A stretch of DNA of 64,000 bases. It comes from Deltaproteobacteria bacterium GWC2_55_46. Lineage in GTDB: Bacteria > Desulfobacterota > GWC2-55-46. The notes under the pieces are model-generated. The model saw nothing but the letters and a program-made list of their open reading frames with translations, made no database searches and was not told the DNA's origin. The first letter of the stretch is position 1. Each line of letters opens with the position of its first letter. Made by a program: the position numbers and the translations under genes. This document shows positions 42,763 through 54,254 of the stretch, piece by piece. The stretch lies in NCBI GenBank assembly GCA_001595385.3, contig LVEI03000001.1, forward strand, positions 1,393,501-1,457,500. Direction: 5' to 3'.

Positions 42763-43299
42763 TTATTTCTTACCCTTGCTGTTGAAGGCCTTTATGACCT
42801 CGTCCGTGAGGTCGTATTCCGACGGGGCGTACAGGAGCCCTCCGACGGATTTCTCGAAGACGAAGGTTACGCCTTTTTTCTTGGCGATCTCCTCCACCAC
42901 GTCACGGAGCCCCTCGATTATCTTCGCCTCTGTCTCCTGCTTTTTCTTGTTGAGGCGCTCTCCGTAGTCCATGAACTTCTTCTGGAACTCGCCTGTCCTG
43001 GCCTTGAACTCCTTTTCCTTGGCTTCCCTCGTCTCCTTGTTCCAGACACTCGCCTTCTTGTCCAGATCGTCCTTGAGCTTCTTTAAGGACTCCTGCTCCT
43101 TGTTGAGCTCTTCCTCGAGCTTCTCGGCCTCGGCCTTGATGTCCTCCTTGGCCTTCACCCCGGCATCGCACTGGTTGAGCGCCTTCTGCAGATTGGCGTA
43201 GCCTATTTTTATCTCGGCTGAAAACGCCTGGCCCGAAAGCAGAAATACGGAAACGAATATGGCGGCGGCGATTACCCTTGTCATTTTCATCATTATCAT
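42763..43299 (-). CDS. skp: Periplasmic chaperone Skp/OmpH
   Basis: Skp holds unfolded outer-membrane proteins on the way to BamA. The 178-residue protein has a signal peptide (cleavage near AFS-A), a strongly charged alpha-helical arm region (residues 50-130) and a short C-terminal part. Several ATGs lie close together (43299, 43293, 43290); spacing from the AAAGGAG SD favours 43293. It sits between bamA and lpxD as in many proteobacteria. Confidence 0.93.
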   Translation of the reverse strand: MIMMKMTRVIAAAIFVSVFLLSGQAFSAEIKIGYANLQKALNQCDAGVKAKEDIKAEAEKLEEELNKEQESLKKLKDDLDKKASVWNKETREAKEKEFKARTGEFQKKFMDYGERLNKKKQETEAKIIEGLRDVVEEIAKKKGVTFVFEKSVGGLLYAPSEYDLTDEVIKAFNSKGKK

Positions 43300-43321
43300 T
43301 TTCTCCTTTGTTATATGCGCG

Positions 43322-45991
43322 TCAGAACAGGGTCCCGATGGCGAAATCCCATTCCGAAGCGCTCTCGTCGTCCTTTGGGTTAAGGTTAAAGCCCACCTCT
43401 ATCCTGAGCGGCCCGAGCGGCGAGAACCACCTTATCCCCGTGCCGATAGAGGTCTTGAAATCGCCGAGGTCTATCCTGCCCTGGTAGGCGTTGCCCACGT
43501 CGAAGAAGACAAGCCCCCTTATGCTCTGCTCGGCAAAGAGCGGGAACAGGTACTCCGCGTTGACGGTCAGCATCGAGCTGCCGCCTATGAGGTCGCCGGT
43601 GGCCGGGTCCTTGGGGCTTACGGACCTCGTCAAGAAGCCGCGTATGCTGTTTATGCCCCCAAGGTAGTACCTCTCATAAACGGGGGCGTCATGCCCGTCG
43701 TAGCTATGCACATAGCCGATCGCGCCGTGGAGCGAGAAGACGGTGTCCCAGGCCATGGGGAAGAACCTCACAGCGTCCGCCTCGTATTTTACGAAGTAGC
43801 TCGTCCCGCCAAGCGGGCCGCCAGCGAACTCGGTTATCAGGTTCACCACCGACCCTTCAGACGGGAAGAAGGCGTCGTTCCTCGTATCCCTTCTTATCTG
43901 GAGCCTTATGCTGCTCTCGGTGCTCGCGCCTTCCTGCTCCTTTATGAGCGAAGAGGCGGTCTCTGCGACTTCGGTGATGAATACGTCCTCGAGCTTGTAG
44001 GTGATGAAGCCCCTCGTGTACCTGTTGGTTATCGGGAAGCCGAACCTCAGGTCAAAGCCCTGCTTCCTCAAATTGAAGTCGGGGTACTCCCTTTCGGTAT
44101 TGTAAAGGTCCAGTCCCGCGGATATCGGCCTGTCGAAGAGCCATGGCTCGGTTATGCCGAATATGTAGCGGGAGCTCGAGGCGCTGACCGTGCCGGAGAG
44201 ATCGAGCTTCAGTCCCGTGCCCATGAAGTTCGCCTGCGAGATGGAGGCCGTGCCTATCACCTTGTCGACCGAGCTGTAGCCCAGCCCCAGGGAGATGGAG
44301 CCGGTCGGCCTTTCCTTGACGCTCAGGCCCAGGTTCATCCTGTCGCTACCGCTGCCCCTGGTCTCGGTTATCTGGACGTCCTCGAAGTAGCCGAGCCTTT
44401 TCAGGTTACCGCGCGAGCGCTTGAGCTCTGAAGCGGAATAGAGGTCTCCCTCCCCCAGCTCGACCTCCCTCCTTATTACCTTGTCCCTGGTCCTTACGTT
44501 ACCCGTGATATCTATCTTCTCTATGTAGACAAGCTCATCCTTTTTTATCTCTATGGTGATGTCGATGGTCCTGTCTTCGGGGTTTATCTTTGTCACGGGT
44601 TTTATCTCGGCGTAGGCGTAGCCCTTGTCGCCGTAAAACCCGGTTATCGCCTCTATACCCCTGGCCAGCTCCCTCCTGCTGAAGACGCGCCCACCCTCGA
44701 GACCGAGCTTTTCAAGCAGCTCCTCCTTTGACGCGAGCAACTCGCCGCTCAAATCGAGTGCGCCCACCCGGAACTGCTCGCCCTCGGAGATGTTAAGCGT
44801 TATGTAGAACCACCGCTTTTCCTCGCTCAGCAGCACGCGGGAATCGAGCACGTCGGCGTTTATGTAGCCGTTGTCGAAGTAGTGGTTCATCAGGATGGCG
44901 ATGTCGTTCTGGTATATGAACTCGTTGAACTTGCCCGACTTGGTGAGGAAGGTGAAAAACCCGACCTCCTCGGTGTTCATGAGCCCCTTGAGCTTCCCGT
45001 CGGTGAACGCCTTGTTGCCGATGAAGGTTATTCTCTTTACCCTGACCTCCGGCCCTTCTTCTATCTTGAAGACGACGGTGGCCTCTACCCCGTCGGACTC
45101 GATGACCGGGTTGACCCTGGCGAGATAATAGCCTTCCTCCTCGTAAAGGGACTTGACCCTCTCGGCGTTCTCGGCCAGAAGAGTCCTGTCGAGGACCCTG
45201 TTCGTCTTGAGCGTTACTACCTCGGTAAGCTTTTCCTCTTTTATCTCGTTGTTCCCCCGGTACTCTATGCGCCTCAGGAAGGGCATCTCCTTCACGCTGA
45301 AGACGAGCGCCTTTCCCGCGGCGGTATCCGTCAGAGCGGCCGCGACGTCGTCGAAGTAGCCGGTCGAGTATATGCCCCTCACGTCCTCCCGGACGGTATC
45401 CGGGGAGAATGGCTCGCCCTCCTTGCTTGTAATCTTCTTCATGACCGCCTCGGTATCGACCCTCCTGTTGCCCGAGACCGTTATGCGGTCCACCGTCCCG
45501 CCCTTCTCGACAGGCCTTGCCAGCAAGGCGGCGCGCATCTCGTCGGCCATCTTGCCAGCCTTGCCCCTTATCTGGCGGACGAGCTCCGCCTCGGATGGCG
45601 AGCTTTCGTAGAAGAAGGCCTTGGCGGCCCTGTCTTTGAGGTCTAATACCCTCCAGTCCACGTTCGAGGTGGCGCCGATCCTCGTTACGGCGCCGAGCAC
45701 GGCAAAATCCGCCTTCACGCGGGCCGCGAGGCCAAAGGCGGCCTCTTCGCCGAAACGGGCGGCCTTCTCCCTGAGGACCATCTCCATGGTCTCCTCGGTC
45801 CCGACCACCTCCACGCCGCTATCCTCCAGCGACGAGGCGAGCGCCTCCATTATATTCCTCCTGACGTTCGATATGTCCGCGCCTGCGTGCATATCGAACG
45901 GGAGTATCAGTACCCTTATACCCTCAGCCATGGCCGAGACGGGAAGCAGCATGATGACGAGAGCTAACAAACAAAGACGGAACAGGGCCAA
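43322..45991 (-). CDS. bamA: Outer-membrane assembly factor BamA with extra N-terminal domain
   Basis: BamA inserts beta-barrel proteins into the outer membrane. The 889-residue protein has a signal peptide (cleavage near AMA-E), an extra 135-residue domain, five POTRA repeats (about 165-525) and a 16-strand barrel. The barrel carries the conserved IRGF motif and ends in F. The extra domain (IRVLILPFDMHAG..., ...VKADFAVLGAVTRIG) looks like the TolB N-terminal/FlgO type alpha-beta fold and is absent from standard BamA. The start is TTG at 45991, preserving the signal peptide, with GGAAGG upstream. The leader is three tandem 74-bp repeats. Confidence 0.95.
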   Translation of the reverse strand: MALFRLCLLALVIMLLPVSAMAEGIRVLILPFDMHAGADISNVRRNIMEALASSLEDSGVEVVGTEETMEMVLREKAARFGEEAAFGLAARVKADFAVLGAVTRIGATSNVDWRVLDLKDRAAKAFFYESSPSEAELVRQIRGKAGKMADEMRAALLARPVEKGGTVDRITVSGNRRVDTEAVMKKITSKEGEPFSPDTVREDVRGIYSTGYFDDVAAALTDTAAGKALVFSVKEMPFLRRIEYRGNNEIKEEKLTEVVTLKTNRVLDRTLLAENAERVKSLYEEEGYYLARVNPVIESDGVEATVVFKIEEGPEVRVKRITFIGNKAFTDGKLKGLMNTEEVGFFTFLTKSGKFNEFIYQNDIAILMNHYFDNGYINADVLDSRVLLSEEKRWFYITLNISEGEQFRVGALDLSGELLASKEELLEKLGLEGGRVFSRRELARGIEAITGFYGDKGYAYAEIKPVTKINPEDRTIDITIEIKKDELVYIEKIDITGNVRTRDKVIRREVELGEGDLYSASELKRSRGNLKRLGYFEDVQITETRGSGSDRMNLGLSVKERPTGSISLGLGYSSVDKVIGTASISQANFMGTGLKLDLSGTVSASSSRYIFGITEPWLFDRPISAGLDLYNTEREYPDFNLRKQGFDLRFGFPITNRYTRGFITYKLEDVFITEVAETASSLIKEQEGASTESSIRLQIRRDTRNDAFFPSEGSVVNLITEFAGGPLGGTSYFVKYEADAVRFFPMAWDTVFSLHGAIGYVHSYDGHDAPVYERYYLGGINSIRGFLTRSVSPKDPATGDLIGGSSMLTVNAEYLFPLFAEQSIRGLVFFDVGNAYQGRIDLGDFKTSIGTGIRWFSPLGPLRIEVGFNLNPKDDESASEWDFAIGTLF

Positions 45992-45993
45992 CT

Positions 45994-46215
45994 GCGGATA
46001 CCTTCCAGACCGGAAACGGGTCTTAAATTTGTTGGTGACGATGGTGCTTACTTAAAACTTATTCCTCGCGGATACCTTCCAGACCGGAAACGGGTCTTAA
46101 ATTTGTTGGTGACGATGATGCTTCCTTAAAACTTATTCCTCGCGGATACCTTCCAGACCGGAAACGGGTCTTAAATTTGTTGGTGACGATGGTGCTTCCT
46201 TAAAACTTATTCCTC
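45994..46215. repeat. Three tandem 74-bp repeats spanning the lolD-bamA junction
   Basis: Copies begin at 45994, 46068 and 46142 and differ at only a few positions. On the coding strand each unit starts with the last codons of lolD (GAGGAATAA) and ends just before the bamA TTG (GGAAGGTATCCGC). The true lolD end is in the copy nearest lolD. It looks like a tandem duplication of the intercistronic region, which places repeated ribosome-binding-like GGAAGG motifs upstream of bamA. Confidence 0.9.
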
Positions 46216-46881
46216 CGTGATAAAACCGTCCGCCATCTTAAGCCGCCTCCCGAGCCGTGAGGCGAGCTTTTCATTGTGCGTCACTATTACCATGGTAGTG
46301 CCCATGGTGCGGTTAAGCTCAAGGATAAGGTCGAAGACCTCCTCGCCTGTCCTGGTGTCGAGGTTGCCTGTGGGCTCGTCCGCCAGCAAGACCTCCGGCG
46401 ACTGCATGAGCGCCCTCACCACGGCGGTACGCTGCTGCTCTCCCCCGGAGAGCTCGCCCGGTTTGTGCTCCAGCCTGCCTTCAAGCCCCACCTCGACAAG
46501 GAGGCGGCGGGCCCTTTCGCGGGCGTCGTTAAAGTCGGTCCCGCCTATGAGGGAGGGGAGCATTACGTTTTCAAGCGCCGTGAACTCCGGCAGAAGGTGG
46601 TGGAACTGGAATATGAAGCCCACGGACCTGTTCCTGAAGGCGGCGAGCTTCTTATCGTCATACCTGAATACCGGCTCGCCGCTAAAATATATCTCCCCGG
46701 AGCTCGGCCTGTCGAGCGCGCCAAGGATATTGAGAAAAGTGGACTTCCCGGCGCCGGAAGCCCCAACCACCGCCAGGGTGGCCCCTTTTTCGATGGAGAC
46801 GTCTATGCCCCTTAGGACCTCGACCTTTTTGCCGCCGTCCCCATAGACCTTCTTTAGCCCTTTTGTCCTTATGAGTTCCAT
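46207..46881 (-). CDS. lolD: Lipoprotein-releasing ABC ATPase LolD
   Basis: LolD powers extraction of lipoproteins from the inner membrane. The 224-residue ATPase has Walker [10 protein letters not shown], a Q-loop, signature LSGGEQQR and Walker [13 protein letters not shown]. It lies 25 nt after lolC and directly before the tandem repeats and bamA. The family is close to MacB ATPases, but the lolC neighbour supports LolD. Confidence 0.92.
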   Translation of the reverse strand: MELIRTKGLKKVYGDGGKKVEVLRGIDVSIEKGATLAVVGASGAGKSTFLNILGALDRPSSGEIYFSGEPVFRYDDKKLAAFRNRSVGFIFQFHHLLPEFTALENVMLPSLIGGTDFNDARERARRLLVEVGLEGRLEHKPGELSGGEQQRTAVVRALMQSPEVLLADEPTGNLDTRTGEEVFDLILELNRTMGTTMVIVTHNEKLASRLGRRLKMADGFITEE

Positions 46882-46906
46882 TTTCCCCAGGCCGCTTAAT
46901 ACGGCC

Positions 46907-48175
46907 TTATTCGTACCTGAGCCCTTCGACGGGGTCGAACTTCGATGCCTGCCACGACGGGTACAGGGTCGCGGCGAAGCTTATTGCGATGGAGATAACG
47001 ACGATGGCTATGACCACCGTGGGCTCGACCTTCGAAGGGAACTTGTCGATGTAATATATCGAGGGCGGGAGCACCTTGAAGTGGAATACCCGCTCTATGA
47101 ACTGGACTATCCTCTCGAGGTTCATGGCCGCCGCCACCCCGACAATGGTGCCAAGGGCCGTGCCGGCTACCCCTATGATAAGCCCTTCTATCATGAATAT
47201 CTTCATTATCCCGCCTGAGGTCGCCCCCAGGCTCTTGAGTATAGCTACGTCCTTGCCCTTCTCCATCACTACCATTATGAGGGTGCTTATGATATTGAGG
47301 GCCGCCACAAGTATTATGAGCGTGAGTATGATGAACATGGCGGCCTTCTCAAGCCTCAGGGCCGAGAAGAGGTTCCTGTTCATCTCCATCCAGGTCCGAG
47401 TCCAGTAAGGCCCCTTGAGCTCCATCATTATGCTGTCCGCGACTTCCTGGGCCTTGTAGATGTCCTTTATCCTGACCTCCACCCCTGAGGCCGCGTCTCC
47501 CATCCTGAAAAAGCTCTGGGCGTTCTCAAGAGAGATGAAGGCCAGGGATGAATCGTACTCGTACATGCCGAGCTCGAATATCCCCGCCACCCTGAAGGCG
47601 GCCATCCTGGGCACCGGCCCCGCCGGGGTCATTGTCCCCATGGGGGATATCACGTTAAGGACGTCGCCTACCGAGACGCCGAGGTTGCCGGCGAGCTCTC
47701 TGCCGATGACGATACCGGCGTCCCCGGAGTTATTGGAGCCGACAAGCCTTGGCTTAAGCCCTTCAAGAGAGCCTTCCTTCATCTTTCCGGGCAGTACAGT
47801 GACCTCTCCCGTGGTCTCCATGTCCAGGCCCCGGATCACCGCGCCAACGACACCACCGGAAGAGGAGATCATCGCCTGGTTATAGGTAAAAGGGGTGGCG
47901 CCTACTACACCGGGGACCTTGCGGACATCCTCGGCAACATCCCTGTAGCCGGCCATTGGCGCGCCAAGCTCGGTTATGACCACGTTGGCGTTTATGCCGA
48001 GTATCTTCTCCCTCAGATTCTCCTCAAAGCCCGTCATGACCGAGAGGACTATGATGAGGGCGGTTACGCCGACAGTTATCCCGAGTATCGATATGAACGT
48101 TATGACCGAGATAAAGGTCTGCTTCCTCTTGGCCTTTAGGTAGCGAAGCCCTATAAAGAGTTCATAAGAAGCCAT
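46907..48175 (-). CDS. lolC: Lipoprotein-releasing permease LolC/LolE
   Basis: The 422-residue permease has an N-terminal membrane span (about 20-45), a large periplasmic domain and three C-terminal spans, typical of LolC/E. It opens with [23 protein letters not shown] and contains [20 protein letters not shown]. Only one LolC/E gene is present, suggesting a LolF-type homodimer as in many non-enteric bacteria. It is followed by lolD. Confidence 0.92.
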   Translation of the reverse strand: MASYELFIGLRYLKAKRKQTFISVITFISILGITVGVTALIIVLSVMTGFEENLREKILGINANVVITELGAPMAGYRDVAEDVRKVPGVVGATPFTYNQAMISSSGGVVGAVIRGLDMETTGEVTVLPGKMKEGSLEGLKPRLVGSNNSGDAGIVIGRELAGNLGVSVGDVLNVISPMGTMTPAGPVPRMAAFRVAGIFELGMYEYDSSLAFISLENAQSFFRMGDAASGVEVRIKDIYKAQEVADSIMMELKGPYWTRTWMEMNRNLFSALRLEKAAMFIILTLIILVAALNIISTLIMVVMEKGKDVAILKSLGATSGGIMKIFMIEGLIIGVAGTALGTIVGVAAAMNLERIVQFIERVFHFKVLPPSIYYIDKFPSKVEPTVVIAIVVISIAISFAATLYPSWQASKFDPVEGLRYE

Positions 48176-48229
48176 TGTCCGTCAAACCATCCCTGCCCGT
48201 GGTTCTTCCTTCCCGGGCAATTTAAAGAC

Positions 48230-49708
<1,479 letters not shown>

Positions 49709-49905
49709 TTGACCCTACCTCTGAGAAAAATATTTTAACGCCCCAAAAAAGGCATAAGTTGACACGCTTTTCCATGAAAAAAGCCTGAAAAGAGCAATGT
49801 TAAAAGTTATCTTATTTGGGGGAGTGAGTCAAGGAAAAACCGCGGATTTTCAGGGGGTTTAAGGGGTACAGAGGAGGCGCGCCGACGAAAAGGAGGTCGG
49901 GTTTT

Positions 49906-51018
49906 CTAATGACCGAGGGCCTCACCTTTTTTCTCTTGCCGCACAAGCTCCGCCACGTTTTTGTTTACGGCCTTCCCGTCCATTATGTTCGCCCCTCTGT
50001 TAAGCGGGGCGGAAACCTTAAGCGCCCCGTCTATGCCGAGGTTGGCGAGCGTCAGCACGTACGGAAGGGTGGCGTTCGTGAGGGCAAAGGTCGATGTCCG
50101 CGGCACGTTGCCCGGCATGTTGGCAACGCCATAATGTATGACACCCTCTTCGACGTAGACAGGGTCTGTGTGGGTCGTGGGCCTGATGCTCTCTACACAG
50201 CCGCCCTGGTCTACGGATACGTCCACTATGCAAGAGCCTTTTTTCATGAGAGGGAGCATCTTTCTTGTTACAAGCCTCGGCGTCCTCGCACCAGGTATAT
50301 GTACCGCGCCTATAAGGAGGTCGCATTCCCTTACACTCGCCTCGATATTGTGGGCGTTTGAGAAAAGGGTCTGTATCTTCGAGCCGAAGAGGTCGTCAAG
50401 GTGTCTGAGCCTTGCCGCGTTTGTATCGAGCATGGTCACGCGCGCGCCGAGGCCGACCGCTATCCTGGCGGCGTTCATCCCCACGACGCCGGCCCCGATT
50501 ATGAGGATATTGCCGGCCTCTACCCCGGGAACGCCGCTTAAGAGCACGCCCCTGCCGCCATGCGACTTCATGAGATAATGGGCGCCGGCCATGACAGAGA
50601 GCCTCCCGGCGACCTCGCTCATCGGGGCAAGGAGCGGCAAGGTACCGTCTTCGAGTGCGACGGTCTCGTAGGCTATCGCCGCGACCCCCTTTTTCATAAG
50701 CTCTTCGGCAAGCCTCAAGTCGGCGGCGAGATGGAAGAACGTGAATATGGCCTGACCTTGCCTCAGAAACCCGAACTCTTCGGGCCTCGGCTCTTTTACC
50801 TTTACGATGAGGGCGGCCCTTGAGTAGACCTCCCCAGGGGAGCGGAGCACCTCTGCCCCGGCCTTCAGGTATTCCTCGTCCGCAATCGAGCTCCCGTGCC
50901 CTGCTCCGGCCTCTACCAGCACCGTATGGCCGGCATCTTTCAAGGCCCGCACGCCGGAAGGCACGATGCCGACCCGGAACTCGTTGTCCTTAATCTCTTT
51001 TGGTACGCCTACGATCAT
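49906..51018 (-). CDS. ald: Alanine dehydrogenase
   Basis: Ald interconverts L-alanine with pyruvate and ammonia using NAD. The 370-residue product begins MIVGVPKEIKDNEFRVG, has KVKEPRPEEF with the pyruvate-site lysine, FTFFHLAADLRLAEEL with the catalytic histidine, and the NAD fold IIGAGVVGMNAARIA. The ATG at 51018 matches the family start; a TTG four codons upstream is less likely. No clear SD. The leader contains a partial CAGCAGG/CTGCTGAAAAA repeat. Confidence 0.94.
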   Translation of the reverse strand: MIVGVPKEIKDNEFRVGIVPSGVRALKDAGHTVLVEAGAGHGSSIADEEYLKAGAEVLRSPGEVYSRAALIVKVKEPRPEEFGFLRQGQAIFTFFHLAADLRLAEELMKKGVAAIAYETVALEDGTLPLLAPMSEVAGRLSVMAGAHYLMKSHGGRGVLLSGVPGVEAGNILIIGAGVVGMNAARIAVGLGARVTMLDTNAARLRHLDDLFGSKIQTLFSNAHNIEASVRECDLLIGAVHIPGARTPRLVTRKMLPLMKKGSCIVDVSVDQGGCVESIRPTTHTDPVYVEEGVIHYGVANMPGNVPRTSTFALTNATLPYVLTLANLGIDGALKVSAPLNRGANIMDGKAVNKNVAELVRQEKKGEALGH

Positions 51019-51096
51019 CAGATTTTTCAATTTTTCAGCAGGTTGGTTAAGCCACAGACGAGGCTATCAGTTTCGCGCGTTGCAGTCAAGTACGCC

Positions 51097-52266
51097 TCAG
51101 GCCAGTTTTTCCTTCGCGTCCCTCATGAGGGGGAGGACGGTATGGTTGAGATAATAGAGGTCCGCCTCAAGGGTCTTTATCTCGTCGTCACGGAGCGTAA
51201 AAGGAGTTATGGGGGTATCGCGAAGGAACCCGTTCCTGAATATATCGCTATTTTTCCTCACAAACCCCGCGGGGATCTCATTGGGCGCGCTCACGTTGTT
51301 CATGATAGCCCAGGCAAGGGCCCAGCTCCTTGCAACGTTGCTTAAATCGTATCCGCCGCCACCGAGGGCGACCCAGGGCAGCCTGAAGGAAAGGATGCGC
51401 TCAACCACCTTCTCAAAGCTGTTTGTCGTGAGGCTCAGGTGCGTGATTGGGTCTGTCTCGAACGAATCGACCCCGAGCTGGGTTACGATAATATCGGGCT
51501 GGTACTCTTCCATGAACGGAGGGACGGCCTCTTCGAAGACCTTGAGGAAAAGCTCGTCCCCTGTCGAAGGGGGCAGCGGCATATTGACAGAAAAGCCCCT
51601 GCCCGAGTTTATGCCTATGTCTGTCACGAACCCCGTGCCGGGGAAGAGCCACTGCCCGCTTTCATGGATGGAAATGGTAAGCACCCTGTTCGTGTCGTAG
51701 AAGGCGAACTCGACCCCGTCCCCGTGATGGGCGTCTATGTCTATGTAGGCGACCCTCTTGCCGAGGTTCACGAGGTGCTTTATAGCGACCGCCGCGTCGT
51801 TTATGTAGCAGAAGCCTGAGGCCCGCCCCGGCATGGCGTGGTGGAGGCCGCCGGAGATGTTGAAGGCGATATCGGCCTTGCCATCCGCCACAAGCTCAGC
51901 CGCCATGACAGAGGCCCCGGCGCACAGGGCCGACCACTCGTAGACGCCGTTGAAGACCGGGTTGTCGGCGTTCCCCAGGCCGTACATGCTGCCGCCCACC
52001 GGGATTATGCCGGTGTTGGCCTCTTTTAAGACCCTTACGTACTCCGGGGTATGGAACAAAAGCAGCTCTGATTCCGTGGCGGCCCTTGCCTCTATTATCC
52101 TTGACGACGGCAACACGGCAAGGCCGAGCGCATCGATAAGCTCATAGGTGAGCCGGAGCCTTGCCGGCCTCATAGGGTGGTCTATGCCGTAGTAGTAGCC
52201 GCCGAACCTGTCGGAGTAGACGAAGGCCGTCTTTGGCTTCCTGGTCTTCCTGGCAGTCTTACTCAT
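51097..52266 (-). CDS. acuC: AcuC/HDAC-family deacetylase
   Basis: The 389-residue protein is a zinc-dependent deacetylase of the class I HDAC/AcuC fold. It has GGLHHAMPGRASGFCYINDAAVAI, IDIDAHHGDGVEFAFY with zinc and catalytic residues, and GGGGYDLSNVARSW with the catalytic tyrosine. AcuC-type enzymes deacetylate proteins such as acetyl-CoA synthetase. Its start overlaps the stop of the ABC permease gene by 8 nt, so it is co-translated with an exporter; no acs or acuA gene is near. Confidence 0.9.
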   Translation of the reverse strand: MSKTARKTRKPKTAFVYSDRFGGYYYGIDHPMRPARLRLTYELIDALGLAVLPSSRIIEARAATESELLLFHTPEYVRVLKEANTGIIPVGGSMYGLGNADNPVFNGVYEWSALCAGASVMAAELVADGKADIAFNISGGLHHAMPGRASGFCYINDAAVAIKHLVNLGKRVAYIDIDAHHGDGVEFAFYDTNRVLTISIHESGQWLFPGTGFVTDIGINSGRGFSVNMPLPPSTGDELFLKVFEEAVPPFMEEYQPDIIVTQLGVDSFETDPITHLSLTTNSFEKVVERILSFRLPWVALGGGGYDLSNVARSWALAWAIMNNVSAPNEIPAGFVRKNSDIFRNGFLRDTPITPFTLRDDEIKTLEADLYYLNHTVLPLMRDAKEKLA

Positions 52267-53467
52267 ACCTCAAGGCCTCTATAGGGTCCATGAGCGACGC
52301 CTTGCGTGCGGGGTATATGCCGAAGAGCACCCCCACAAGCGCCGAGAAAAAAAAGCCGAGCCCGATGGACCACATGGTCAGGACGGTCTCCCACTGGCCG
52401 AAGCTCGAGATGAACGTGGCAATCGCCGCTCCGGCGGCTATGCCTGCCGCGCCGCCTGTTATTGTTATCACGAGCGCCTCTATGAGGAACTGCCTCATTA
52501 TGTCCTTCCTCCTCGCGCCAACGGCCATCCGTATGCCTATCTCCCTGGTGCGCTCCGTTACCGATACGAGCATTATGTTCATGACCCCGATGCCCCCGAC
52601 AAGGAGCGATACCGCGGCTATCCCGGAAAGGAGCGCCGTAAAGGTGCTGGATGTCTCCTGCATGGTCTTGAGCATCTCGGTAAAGTCCCTGATGGTGAAA
52701 TCCGATTCAGCGCCCTCCGCAATCCTGTGCCGCTGCCTCAAAAGCCGCTCAACGCCTTCTTTTACGGCCGGGATAAGGGCAGGGTCCTCGACCTGGATAT
52801 TTATGTCGTTTATATGCTCCTGATAAAAAAGCCTCCTCTTGGAAGTGGAGATCGGGATGAAGACCTGGTCGTCCGGGTCAGAGAAGGTGCTCTGCCCTTT
52901 GGCGGCCATTATCGCGATGACCTTGAAGGTCTGCCCCTGTATCTTTATCTCCTCGCCCAGGGCAGGGCTTTCCCCGAAAAGCTCATGTCTCACGGTATTG
53001 CCGATGGCGGCAACCCGCTTTACGAGCTTAATATCAGTGTCGTCGAAAAAACGCCCTTCCGCAACTTGAAAATTATTTATGTCGATATATTCGGGTGTTG
53101 TGCCGGTAAGCATGGTGGTGGCGTTCTTGTTGCCGAACTTTACCTGCCCGGAGCGCGCCACCCCCGGCGCGAGCTTTCTTATGCCCGGCACCTCCCTCTT
53201 TATTGCCTCGGCATCCCCGATGGTGAGCGTTTCGACGTTACTGGTCCTTACATGTCCGAGCATCGCCGCGCCAGGGCGCACGCGCAGGAGGTTGGTGCCG
53301 AACCTTGAGATAGACTCCATCACCTGCCGCTTCGCCCCCTCTCCGATGGAGAGCATGGCGATTATGGAGGCGACACCTATGATGATGCCAAGCATGGTAA
53401 GGGAGGTCCTCATCTTGTTGGCGAGGATGCCCCTGAAGGCCGTGCGTATTACCTGTAAAAAGAGCAT
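52259..53467 (-). CDS. MacB-type ABC permease
   Basis: The permease has an N-terminal membrane span, a periplasmic MacB_PCD domain (about 45-250) and three C-terminal spans, ending ARKASLMDPIEALRYE. The start at 53467 (MLFLQVIRTAFRGI) matches the family opening; an upstream GTG at 53515 adds 16 uncharacteristic residues. It forms a split MacB with the separate ATPase upstream and works with the MacA-like adaptor and TolC-like channel of the same operon. The substrate could be an antibiotic, siderophore or lipopeptide; the sequence does not say. Confidence 0.9.
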   Translation of the reverse strand: MLFLQVIRTAFRGILANKMRTSLTMLGIIIGVASIIAMLSIGEGAKRQVMESISRFGTNLLRVRPGAAMLGHVRTSNVETLTIGDAEAIKREVPGIRKLAPGVARSGQVKFGNKNATTMLTGTTPEYIDINNFQVAEGRFFDDTDIKLVKRVAAIGNTVRHELFGESPALGEEIKIQGQTFKVIAIMAAKGQSTFSDPDDQVFIPISTSKRRLFYQEHINDINIQVEDPALIPAVKEGVERLLRQRHRIAEGAESDFTIRDFTEMLKTMQETSSTFTALLSGIAAVSLLVGGIGVMNIMLVSVTERTREIGIRMAVGARRKDIMRQFLIEALVITITGGAAGIAAGAAIATFISSFGQWETVLTMWSIGLGFFFSALVGVLFGIYPARKASLMDPIEALRYE

Positions 53468-53591
53468 GGATGAGCCTGTTCTCTCTTTGTATGAATCAAT
53501 GAAAGCCCCCCGCACCCCCAGGGGAGAGGAGTAGGGTGCAAGCCCGGACGCTTGCGATCAAGGTCCCTTGCCGGACAGGTTCAAACAAAGG

Positions 53592-54245
53592 CTACAGCAC
53601 CTTGCCGTCCCTTATCGTGATCACCCTTTGCGCGTGTGCGGCTATCTCGTTTTCATGGGTGACCATCACGATGGTCGTCCCCTTATCGTGCAGTTCCTTG
53701 AATATCCCCATCACCTCGGCCCCGTTGCGGCTGTCGAGGTTTCCGGTAGGCTCGTCGGCGAGTATGATCTGCGGGTCCATGACTATGGCCCGCGCTATGG
53801 CGACCCGCTGCCTCTCTCCGCCGGAGAGCTCATTGGGCTTGTGGCCCATCCTTTTTTCAAGCCCCAGCTCCTTCAAGGCCCTGGAGGCGTGGGCGCCGGG
53901 CTCTGTAACACCCGCGTAGAAAAGCGGCAGCTCTACGTTTTCGAGGGCGGTGTGCCTGGAAAGGAGGTTAAAGCTCTGGAAGACGAAGCCGATGTTCCTG
54001 TTCCGCACAGCGGCCAGGCCGTCATCGTCCATCTCCTCGACCCTGATGCCGTTGAGGGCGTACTCGCCGCCAGTGGGCCTGTCAAGGCAGCCTATGATGT
54101 TCATGAGGGTGGACTTTCCGCTGCCAGAGGGGCCCATTACGGCAACGAACTCGCCCTTTGATATCCTGAGGTCAACGGAGGAGAGGGCCTCAATGTACTC
54201 GCCGCCAAGGCGGTATCTTTTGGTTATCCCGCTAAGCTCTATCAT
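53592..54245 (-). CDS. MacB-type ABC ATPase
   Basis: The 217-residue ATPase has Walker [10 protein letters not shown], signature [14 protein letters not shown], Walker [13 protein letters not shown] and the switch histidine in VTHE. It belongs to the MacB/LolD/FtsE group; its operon context (MacA-like adaptor before, MacB-like permease after) makes it the motor of a tripartite exporter. Confidence 0.92.
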   Translation of the reverse strand: MIELSGITKRYRLGGEYIEALSSVDLRISKGEFVAVMGPSGSGKSTLMNIIGCLDRPTGGEYALNGIRVEEMDDDGLAAVRNRNIGFVFQSFNLLSRHTALENVELPLFYAGVTEPGAHASRALKELGLEKRMGHKPNELSGGERQRVAIARAIVMDPQIILADEPTGNLDSRNGAEVMGIFKELHDKGTTIVMVTHENEIAAHAQRVITIRDGKVL

Positions 54246-54254
54246 CTTGCCCGT

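Noticed and set aside
45994-46215. The tandem repeats as a CRISPR array
   Set aside because: The copies are directly adjacent with no variable spacers and include coding sequence of lolD.
46207-48175. lolCD as a MacB-type drug exporter
   Set aside because: The permease has LolC/E layout and the genes sit between lysS and bamA; the MacB-type genes are the separate set at 52.3-54.2 kb.
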